From Bacillota bacterium (GTDB lineage: Bacteria > Bacillota > Negativicutes > Sporomusales > UBA7701): a stretch of DNA of 10,440 nt. The notes below the pieces were generated by a model. The model saw only the letters and a program-made list of their open reading frames with translations. It ran no database searches and was not told where the DNA came from. The stretch covers positions 1 to 10,440 of the forward strand of contig JAEZLU010000143.1 in the NCBI GenBank assembly GCA_023415075.1. Reading direction: 5' to 3'. The position numbers and the translations under genes were made by a program. Below are positions 5,750 to 10,440 of this stretch, in pieces (position 1 is the stretch's first letter; each line of letters begins with the position of its first letter).

Positions 5750-6721
5750 TCAGCAGATGGATTTGGCGGCGGTTACGATGTCAGCCGGGGTTATTTTGAC
5801 GAGTCGTTCCAGGCTGGGGCTGAAGGGGATGGGTACGAAGGGCGCGCCGAGGCGTTTGACAGGGGCGTCGAGGTAGCCGATCATTTCCTCGGCGACAAGA
5901 GCGGCGATTTCGGCACCCACGCCGCCGGTCTTGACGGCTTCGTGAACGATAAGCAGGCGCTTGGTCTTGGCGACCGAGGTGAAGATGGCTTCTTTGTCGA
6001 GCGGCGAGATTGTCCGCAGATCGATGACCTCGGCGTCAATGCCTTCCTTGGCCAACAGGTCGGCGGCCTCGAGGACCCGGTGCATCATCTGCGAGTAGGA
6101 TACGATGGTGAGGGTTTTGCCTTCACGGGCCACGGCAGCCTTGCCGATGGGCACGATGTGGTCGCCGTCAGGCACCGGTCCTTTCATCGGGAAGAGGGCC
6201 TTGTGCTCGAAGTAGAGAACCGGGTCGTCACTGCGGATGGCGGCCTTCAGGAGGCCTTTGGCGTCGGCCGGGTTGGAGGGGATGACAACTTTGAGGCCGG
6301 GGACGTGGAGGAACCAGGCTTCAAGCGACTGGGAATGCTGGGCGGCGGCCGAACGGATGATGCCGTCCGGGGCCCGCAGAACGATGGGCATTGTGAACTG
6401 GCCGCCGAACATGTAGCGGATCTTGGCCATCTGGTTGACGACTTCGTCCATAGCCACGGTGATGAAGTCGGCGAAATGCATGTCGACCACGGGACGCATG
6501 CCGGCCATAGCCGCGCCGACACCGGCGCCGACGATGGCGGTTTCCGAGATGGGGGTGTCTTTAACCCGGTCGATGCCAAACTCGGCCGGCAGGCCTTTGA
6601 ACTGGCCGAATATGCCGCCCTGGCGGGCGATGTCCTCACCCATGATGAAAACGCGCTCGTCGCGCCGCATTTCTTCAGCCATGGCTTCGAGGGTGGCTTC
6701 GGAGAAAGAAATTACCCGCAT
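5750..6721 (-). CDS. acoB: TPP-dependent acetoin/2-oxoacid dehydrogenase E1 component, beta subunit
   Basis: This 323-residue E1 beta subunit pairs with E1 alpha to form the thiamine-diphosphate enzyme of the complex. The conserved E1 beta blocks are in order: VFIMGEDIARQGG (about 24-36), DTPISE with the Glu (E60) that activates the TPP aminopyrimidine ring, GAGVGAAMAG, QHSQSLEAW (128-136), PGLKVVIPSNPADAKGLL, and PVLYFEHKALF. The C-terminal transketolase domain ends with SLERLVKITPADIV. The length fits AcoB and PDH E1 beta proteins. I chose the ATG at 6721, which lies one base after the TAA of acoA; the frame open further upstream overlaps acoA in another frame and is not coding. The tight junction (TAA-C-ATG) suggests translational coupling and equal output of the two subunits. 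Confidence 0.92.
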   Translation of the reverse strand: MRVISFSEATLEAMAEEMRRDERVFIMGEDIARQGGIFGQFKGLPAEFGIDRVKDTPISETAIVGAGVGAAMAGMRPVVDMHFADFITVAMDEVVNQMAKIRYMFGGQFTMPIVLRAPDGIIRSAAAQHSQSLEAWFLHVPGLKVVIPSNPADAKGLLKAAIRSDDPVLYFEHKALFPMKGPVPDGDHIVPIGKAAVAREGKTLTIVSYSQMMHRVLEAADLLAKEGIDAEVIDLRTISPLDKEAIFTSVAKTKRLLIVHEAVKTGGVGAEIAALVAEEMIGYLDAPVKRLGAPFVPIPFSPSLERLVKITPADIVTAAKSIC

Positions 6722-6722
6722 G

Positions 6723-7697
6723 TTAGTTCCCGCCTTCCACATAGTAGTCTTTGAACAGTTCTTCGTCTGCCGGGTAGGGAGCGCTGCGGGCGCTGGCCAC
6801 GGCCTGCTCGATGGTGGCGGCAATTTCGGCGTTGATGTCGTCGAGCTTCTTGGCTTTGAGCCAGCCTTTTTCAAGAACGGTGGCCCGGAAATTTTTTAAA
6901 GGGTCGTTCTTTTCAAAATGTTCTTGAACTTCGGCTTTAGTGCGGTACATTTCGGGGTCGCCAACATAATGTCCTTTAATTCGATAAGTTTTTGCTTCGA
7001 TGAAGGTGGGGCCGCCGCCGCTTCTGGCCTGTTCCACGGCGACCTTGGCGGCCTCATAGACGGCGAAGACGTCGTTGCCATCGATGATGACCCGGGGGAT
7101 GCCGTAGCCGGCCGCCCGGTCGGAGATATCAGCTACCGCCGTGGTGGTGCGGTAGGGCGTGGTGGATGCCCACTGGTTGTTTTCGCAAACGAAGATGGCC
7201 GGTAGCTGCCAGGCAGCGGCCATGTTGATGGCCTCGTGGAAGGTGCCGCGGTTGGAAGCGCCGTCGCCGAAGAAGCAAACGGCTACCTGGCCGGTTTTCC
7301 GCATTTTCGAGGCAAGGGCCGCGCCTACGGCCAGGTTATAGCCGCCGCCGACGACGCCGTTGGCGCCGAGCATTCCGACTTTGAAGTCGGCGATGTGCAT
7401 CGAACCGCCTTTGCCTTTGCAGTAGCCAGATATTTTGCCGAAGATTTCGTGCATCATCGGCTCGATTTCGGTACCTTTGGCCAAACAGTGGCCGTGGCCG
7501 CGGTGGGTGCTGGTGATGTAGTCTTTTTCCGTGAGAGCGGCGCAAACGCCGACGGCTATAGCTTCCTCACCGATGTACAGGTGAACGAAGCCGGGGATTT
7601 CGCTGGCAAGAAAAAGTTCACCGACTTTGTCTTCAAACATCCGGATGGAAACCATGCGCCGATAAAGCTGCTCCAAAAAGGGCGATTTGTAGGCCAA
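6723..7697 (-). CDS. acoA: TPP-dependent acetoin/2-oxoacid dehydrogenase E1 component, alpha subunit
   Basis: This 324-residue E1 alpha subunit decarboxylates or cleaves the substrate using thiamine diphosphate. The TPP-binding motif runs from GDGASNRG (144-151) to ENN (172-174). Other conserved blocks are GFVHLYIGEEAIAVG, THRGHGH (64-70), GKGGSMHIAD, and YRIKGHYVGDPEMYR. The short length without an N-terminal extension matches AcoA proteins better than mitochondrial-type PDH. The start is TTG at 7697: AGGAGGTG at 7705-7712 lies 7 nt upstream, and the protein then begins MAYKSPFLEQLYRRM, the normal family start. The open frame continues upstream, but that stretch contains the sigma-54 promoter and cannot be part of the protein. 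This is the first gene of the operon. Acetoin specificity is inferred mainly from the adjacent acoR; related complexes act on pyruvate or other substrates. Confidence 0.92.
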   Translation of the reverse strand: MAYKSPFLEQLYRRMVSIRMFEDKVGELFLASEIPGFVHLYIGEEAIAVGVCAALTEKDYITSTHRGHGHCLAKGTEIEPMMHEIFGKISGYCKGKGGSMHIADFKVGMLGANGVVGGGYNLAVGAALASKMRKTGQVAVCFFGDGASNRGTFHEAINMAAAWQLPAIFVCENNQWASTTPYRTTTAVADISDRAAGYGIPRVIIDGNDVFAVYEAAKVAVEQARSGGGPTFIEAKTYRIKGHYVGDPEMYRTKAEVQEHFEKNDPLKNFRATVLEKGWLKAKKLDDINAEIAATIEQAVASARSAPYPADEELFKDYYVEGGN

Positions 7698-7754
7698 TCT
7701 AATGCACCTCCTGAAATGTTTACCCGGGTCCGAGAGCTCCGCAAGTATTCTTTC

Positions 7755-7769
7755 GCAATATTCGTGCCA
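7755..7769 (-). promoter_or_regulatory. Sigma-54 (-24/-12) promoter of the aco operon
   Basis: The minus strand reads TGGCACGAATATTGC, a match at every defined position to the sigma-54 consensus TGGCACGnnnnTTGC, with the GG and GC elements at the required spacing. Transcription should start near position 7743, giving a leader of about 45 nt before the TTG of acoA. This kind of promoter needs an AAA+ activator, and the gene immediately upstream encodes one (AcoR). A run of nine Ts lies directly upstream of the -24 box. Confidence 0.93.
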
Positions 7770-7807
7770 AAAAAAAACGACAAGCGATCTTTTTCGATAA
7801 TCGCTTG
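7769..7807 (-). terminator. Intrinsic terminator of acoR
   Basis: On the minus strand an 8-bp stem CAAGCGAT / ATCGCTTG (arms at 7800-7807 and 7781-7788, 11-nt loop) is followed after three bases by nine consecutive Ts (7769-7777). This is the layout of a Rho-independent terminator and sits about 80 bp after the acoR stop. It would keep acoR transcription apart from the operon. The last T of the run is the base next to the GG of the sigma-54 -24 box, so the two signals are fused end to end. Confidence 0.8.
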
Positions 7808-7835
7808 CCGTAGCTGGTTTTATCACGCTATGTCC

Positions 7836-7852
7836 GCCCGGTTGACCCGGGC
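7836..7852. repeat. Small GC inverted repeat in the acoR-acoA gap
   Basis: GCCCGG-TTGAC-CCGGGC is a perfect 6-bp inverted repeat with a 5-nt spacer. It lies between the activator-site candidates and the acoR terminator. No T-run follows on either strand. It could be a protein site or an mRNA hairpin after the acoR stop; nothing decides between them. Confidence 0.35.
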
Positions 7853-7876
7853 CGTAAGTTGTCTTTCTGTTCTGAT

Positions 7877-7915
7877 TGTTCGGTTATTGAACACTAACTG
7901 TTCGACGAGAGAACA
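7877..7915. promoter_or_regulatory. Twin palindromic upstream activator sites, probably for AcoR
   Basis: Two copies of TGTTC-N7-GAACA are present, at 7877-7893 and 7899-7915. Their centres are 22 bp apart, about two helical turns, so bound dimers would lie on the same DNA face. They sit about 140 and 165 bp upstream of the predicted sigma-54 start, a usual distance for enhancer sites of Fis-type activators. A fifth half-site, TGTTC at 7868-7872, lies next to them. The distal copy and part of the proximal copy overlap the last codons of acoR. Assignment to AcoR is inferred from position and symmetry. Confidence 0.75.
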
Positions 7916-9872
7916 GATCGTTCCGGCTATGGGCAATTTCATATTCCTTGAGTTTGCTGTAGAGGGTGTTGCGGCCGATCCCCAGCAGCTTAGCGGCGTT
8001 GGAGATGTTGCCGCTGGTTTTCTGGAGAGCCTCCTCGATCAGGCGGCGTTCCATTTCTCTGAGGGAAACCTCGGGCAGCAGCGCGGGCTGGGCCGGCTTT
8101 TCGTGCAGGGTTCGCGGCAGGTACTCCAGGCCGATTTCCTGGTCGGTGCAAATGTTCACGGCCCGCTCGATGACGTTTTCCAGCTCGCGGACATTTCCCG
8201 GCCAGTCGTACTCGATAAGGGCGGCCAGGGTCTCAGGGCTGAAGTTCTTGAGAGGCACGCCGAGCTGGCGGCACATTTTCTGGAGGAGAAACTGCACGAG
8301 ACCGATGATGTCGCCTCGCCGCTCCCGAAGAGGCGGTACCATGATGGGCAGTACGTTGAGGCGGTAGTAGAGGTCGTGGCGGAAGTTGCCTTCGCGGACT
8401 TCTTGGGCGAGGTCGCGGTTGGTGGCGGCGACGACCCGCACGTCGATGTCGATGTAGCGCTGGCCGCCAACCCGGGTAATCCGCTTCTCCTGAAGGACGC
8501 GCAGCAGCTTGACCTGAATGTCGAGCGGCATCTCGCCGATTTCGTCGAGGAAGATGGTGCCGCCGTGGGCCAGCTCGAATTTGCCGGGCCGGCCGCCGCC
8601 GGCCGCGCCGGTGAAGGCGCCGGCTTCGTAGCCGAAGAGTTCACTTTCGACAAGGTTGCGGGGGATGGCGCCGCAGTTTATGGCGACGAAGGGGCCTTCG
8701 CTGCGGTTGGAGGAGGTATGGATGGCCTGGGCGATGAGTTCCTTGCCTGTGCCGCTTTCACCCTGAATAAGGGCGTTGGCCATGCCGTTGGCAGCGATTT
8801 TGGCCAGTTTTATGCATTCGAGTATGGCCGGGCTGCTGCCGATGATGTCCTCGAAGGAGAACTGGGCCCGGGCGCCGACCATCTGGTTTACCAGGTTGCG
8901 GATGCGTTTGATTTCCCGGAAGATGTCGATGACGCCTTCCACCCGGCCGAATTTGTCACGGAGGACGACGGCGGTTTTGACAAAGTGGAGGGTGCCCCGC
9001 TTGGTTTCAATGAAAAACTCTTTGTCGGTATAGCCCTGGCCGGTTTCGAGGGCTTCGAGGATTTTCGGCTTGAAGTCGACCAGGCTGCCGAAGTATTTGC
9101 CGATGGCATCGGCCGGGTTGAGATTCAGTATCCTGGCCCCCACCGGGTTGATGTGGGTGACGATGCCGGCGGCGTCGATCATTAAGAGGCCGTCAGAAAC
9201 CGAGTTGACGATGGTCGAGTGGATGCGGGCCTTTTCTTCAAGTTCCCGTTGGGCCATCTGGACGTGAAGGATGTTGGTGATGGCCGCAGCCGCCGATACC
9301 ACCATGCCGAGGGTATGGCAATGGACCTGGTCTTTCGGGCCGGTGACGTTGAGAACGCCGATGAAGTTGCCGGCGCCGTCGCTTAAGGGTGCGGCCGAGC
9401 AGGCCCAGCCGTGGTGGTCGCGGCAGTAGTGCTCGTCGCCGGCTATCTGGATGGGGCCGTGGCCGAGCAGCACAAGGGTGATGGCGCTGGTGCCGACAAG
9501 TTCCTCGGCCCATTTGACGCCCTTGGCGTAATGAAGGCCGCGGTTGGACTCAAGGACGTCGATGTCGCCGATTTCTTCGATGATATAGCCGTTTTTATCG
9601 ACAAGGACAACGACGAAGCCCGAACTCTCCACCAGCTTGTAGAGATTTTGCATGAAGGGCAGCGCCGCGTCGATGAGGTCGCGGTTTTTGGTCAGGATGG
9701 CCTCAAGCTCTTTGCCGGTGGCGATAACGCCGGAGCCGCCCCCCTCGGGACTCAGGCCGCGTTTTCGGCAACGCAGCCAGGACTGGGCGACGACGTCCTT
9801 CATCGCCGCTTCGTCAAGCTGGCCACTGCTGATGAAACGTTCCCAGGGACTGAGGTTTTTTCCGCCTGCCAT
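7884..9872 (-). CDS. acoR: Sigma-54-dependent transcriptional activator AcoR (GAF-PAS-AAA+-Fis)
   Basis: This 662-residue enhancer-binding protein activates RNA polymerase with sigma-54 by ATP hydrolysis. An N-terminal GAF-type sensor (about 60-205, with the W-A-C-S-A-A-P-L-S-D-G block typical of AcoR proteins) probably binds the inducer. It is followed by a PAS domain (about 215-325, INPVGARILNL). The AAA+ domain (about 338-575) has Walker A GESGTGKE (371-378), the sigma-54-contacting GAFTGA loop (418-423), Walker B GTIFLDE (438-444) and the PGNVRELENVIERAV block (558-572). A C-terminal Fis-type helix-turn-helix (about 618-643, NISNAAKLLGIGRNTLYSKL) binds DNA. The ATG has GGGGTG 5 nt upstream. 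It is transcribed towards the aco operon, is separated from it by its own terminator, and lies beside a sigma-54 promoter. The inducer, acetoin in known AcoR proteins, is not proven here. Confidence 0.93.
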   Translation of the reverse strand: MAGGKNLSPWERFISSGQLDEAAMKDVVAQSWLRCRKRGLSPEGGGSGVIATGKELEAILTKNRDLIDAALPFMQNLYKLVESSGFVVVLVDKNGYIIEEIGDIDVLESNRGLHYAKGVKWAEELVGTSAITLVLLGHGPIQIAGDEHYCRDHHGWACSAAPLSDGAGNFIGVLNVTGPKDQVHCHTLGMVVSAAAAITNILHVQMAQRELEEKARIHSTIVNSVSDGLLMIDAAGIVTHINPVGARILNLNPADAIGKYFGSLVDFKPKILEALETGQGYTDKEFFIETKRGTLHFVKTAVVLRDKFGRVEGVIDIFREIKRIRNLVNQMVGARAQFSFEDIIGSSPAILECIKLAKIAANGMANALIQGESGTGKELIAQAIHTSSNRSEGPFVAINCGAIPRNLVESELFGYEAGAFTGAAGGGRPGKFELAHGGTIFLDEIGEMPLDIQVKLLRVLQEKRITRVGGQRYIDIDVRVVAATNRDLAQEVREGNFRHDLYYRLNVLPIMVPPLRERRGDIIGLVQFLLQKMCRQLGVPLKNFSPETLAALIEYDWPGNVRELENVIERAVNICTDQEIGLEYLPRTLHEKPAQPALLPEVSLREMERRLIEEALQKTSGNISNAAKLLGIGRNTLYSKLKEYEIAHSRNDLFSRRTVSVQ

Positions 9873-9927
9873 AGTGCACCCCGCTGTTTCTTTGTTCCGA
9901 AATTGTGCATATCTGGAAATCTGATTT

Positions 9928-9954
9928 TTATGACATTGTCTTATTTGGATACAT
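9928..9954 (-). other. Possible 8-codon leader peptide upstream of acoR
   Basis: Within the acoR leader, AAGGAGG (9967-9973) precedes an ATG at 9954 by 12 nt. The ATG opens an 8-codon frame (MYPNKTMS) closed by TAA at 9928-9930. The Shine-Dalgarno match is strong but the spacing is long. The frame ends 55 nt before the acoR start. It may be a leader peptide or chance. An alternative sigma-54-like start just upstream would place transcription near the Shine-Dalgarno sequence, making the two readings hard to combine. Confidence 0.2.
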
Positions 9955-9980
9955 TCGCTGGTTTTTCCTCCTTGCCGGGC

Positions 9981-9995
9981 GCAAATATTTGACCA
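9981..9995 (-). promoter_or_regulatory. Weak sigma-54-like element upstream of acoR
   Basis: The minus strand reads TGGTCAAATATTTGC. It keeps TGG and TTGC at the correct -24/-12 spacing but loses the CACG part of the consensus. It could allow self-activation or sigma-54-dependent expression of acoR. No TGTTC-N7-GAACA palindrome lies upstream; a lone TGTTC half-site occurs at 9893-9897, downstream of the element. I found no good sigma-A promoter in 9873-10012, so how acoR is transcribed remains open. Confidence 0.25.
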
Positions 9996-10012
9996 CCCAA
10001 GCGCTACGCGGC

Positions 10013-10039
10013 AAAAAAAATAAGCCGCACCAGGCAGCC
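10013..10039 (-). terminator. Probable intrinsic terminator after the ylmC-like gene
   Basis: On the minus strand GGCTGC-CTGGT-GCGGCT (10023-10039) can form a six-pair stem that includes two G-T wobbles. It is followed by TATTTTTTTT. The stem is modest but the T-run is strong. It lies about 80 bp past the stop of the ylmC-like gene and about 140 bp before acoR, which fits an end point for the upstream transcript. Confidence 0.55.
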
Positions 10040-10050
10040 GACAAATAACT

Positions 10051-10121
10051 AAGACCGCTCAGAAAGCCCCGACTGCAAGGCTCAGGGGCGGAGCAGACGG
10101 GGCTGGCGGGCGGGCGGTTTT
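10051..10121. repeat. Large imperfect hairpin next to the ylmC-like stop codon
   Basis: AGCCCCGACTGC (10065-10076) pairs with GCAGACGGGGCT (10093-10104) with a single mismatch. It is flanked by an outer pair ACCGC (10054-10058) / GCGGT (10114-10118). On the minus strand only TTTCT follows the inner stem, so termination there would be weak. On the plus strand TTTTTATTT follows the outer stem, which resembles a terminator for antisense transcription. It probably acts with the hairpin at 10013-10039 to isolate acoR from its upstream neighbour. Confidence 0.55.
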
Positions 10122-10384
10122 TATTTCTCCACATGTTTGAGGTCGGCGTACTGCGGACTCTCGACCAATATGCAGTCGACGCCGATTTTGCTTATTTTGT
10201 CCCAGGGAATTACGATGTCCTCACTGCGGCCGAATAGGCCGAGGAAGCGGCCCGGGCCCGGGACGACGATGGCGGTTAGCCGGCCGTTTTCGGTGTCTAT
10301 CTCGATATCGGTGATGGTCCCCAGGCGCTTGCCGTCAAGGATGTTTACCACCTCTTTAAGTTTGAGGTCACTTGTTTTGATCAT
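10121..10384 (-). CDS. YlmC/YmxH family PRC-barrel protein
   Basis: This 87-residue protein consists of a single PRC-barrel domain. Visible features are the opening MIKTSDLKLKEVVNILDGKRLGTITDIEID, the central GRLTAIVVPG and FGRSEDIVIPWDKI, and the closing strand GVDCILVES. This order and length are those of the YlmC/YmxH family of Firmicutes, widespread in endospore formers and often under mother-cell sigma factors; the biochemical role is unknown. The ATG lies downstream of AGGAGGGCGGGGG. The gene has no evident link to the aco operon and is separated from acoR by hairpins. It provides the best clue in the window that the host is a spore-forming Firmicute. Confidence 0.85.
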   Translation of the reverse strand: MIKTSDLKLKEVVNILDGKRLGTITDIEIDTENGRLTAIVVPGPGRFLGLFGRSEDIVIPWDKISKIGVDCILVESPQYADLKHVEK

Positions 10385-10417
10385 GGCTTCCCCCGCCCTC
10401 CTGCTTGTTTCGCTAAC

Positions 10418-10425
10418 AGTATATG
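10418..10425 (-). promoter_or_regulatory. Candidate -10 box for the ylmC-like gene, sigma-E/K-like
   Basis: The minus strand shows CATATACT, one base from the sporulation sigma-E -10 consensus CATACAnT; it also contains TATACT, acceptable to sigma-A. It lies about 35 bp upstream of the ATG, a sensible distance. The -35 region would fall outside the window, so the sigma factor cannot be decided. Confidence 0.35.
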
Positions 10426-10440
10426 ATGGACAAGGGAAAA

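Noticed and set aside
6722..6874. N-terminal extension of acoB into acoA
   Set aside because: It overlaps acoA in another frame with a Pro/Ser-rich translation. The ATG at 6721 begins exactly at the conserved E1 beta N-terminus.
7698..7826. N-terminal extension of acoA to an upstream start
   Set aside because: The extension would cover the sigma-54 promoter and the predicted transcription start. The TTG at 7697 has an ideal AGGAGGTG and gives the normal family N-terminus.
7236..9185. 649-codon plus-strand open frame opposite acoR and acoA
   Set aside because: It runs antisense to well-recognised genes, has no family resemblance, and crosses the sigma-54 promoter and terminator. Long antisense frames are expected opposite GC-rich coding sequence.
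9928..10134. 68-codon minus-strand open frame between the ylmC-like gene and acoR
   Set aside because: It passes through the hairpins and terminator, overlaps the end of the ylmC-like gene, and has no recognisable domain or start signal.

Overview
The window holds a single-direction gene block in which every supported gene is on the minus strand. It looks like the chromosome of an endospore-forming Firmicute. The grounds are a YlmC/YmxH-type PRC-barrel gene (a family found in spore formers), strong AGGAGG ribosome binding sites with use of TTG and GTG starts, and a sigma-54 enhancer-binding regulator next to an acetoin-dehydrogenase-type operon. The high GC content together with this gene set would suit the Negativicutes (Sporomusa/Pelosinus relatives), but that placement is inference.

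In transcription order (high to low coordinates): the ylmC-like gene (10121-10384), followed by a structured 3' region with a likely terminator; a leader region; acoR (7884-9872), a GAF-PAS-AAA+-Fis activator; then a compact control region. That region carries two identical TGTTC-N7-GAACA palindromes 22 bp apart, an intrinsic terminator for acoR, and a near-perfect -24/-12 sigma-54 promoter (TGGCACG-AATA-TTGC) whose -24 box abuts the terminator T-run. Downstream lie acoA (E1 alpha, TTG start), acoB (E1 beta), an SDR-family dehydrogenase, a soluble YfmS-like chemoreceptor, an ACS-family MFS transporter, a zinc alcohol dehydrogenase resembling L-threonine 3-dehydrogenase, acoC (E2), and the first 20 codons of lpdA (E3). 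The lpdA gene has its own sigma-A-type promoter with an extended -10.

The genes fit an inducible uptake-and-oxidation module. The substrate is sensed by AcoR (transcription) and perhaps by the soluble chemoreceptor (behaviour), imported by the MFS protein, and oxidised by one or both alcohol dehydrogenases to a hydroxyketone or alpha-keto compound. That product is cleaved by the TPP/lipoyl complex to acetyl-CoA plus an aldehyde (if acetoin) with release of NADH. The E1-to-E2 interval is unusually rich: four genes, including a chemoreceptor and an organic-anion-type transporter, lie between acoB and acoC. The true substrate may therefore not be plain acetoin.

Several gene junctions carry inverted repeats. 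One, between the chemoreceptor and the transporter, has a strong Shine-Dalgarno sequence serving only a possible CTG-started 12-codon mini-ORF. The E2 protein has two tandem E3-binding domains and an altered active-site context (NHCIVDG rather than DHRxxDG). No tRNA, rRNA, CRISPR array, insertion sequence or plus-strand gene could be supported.
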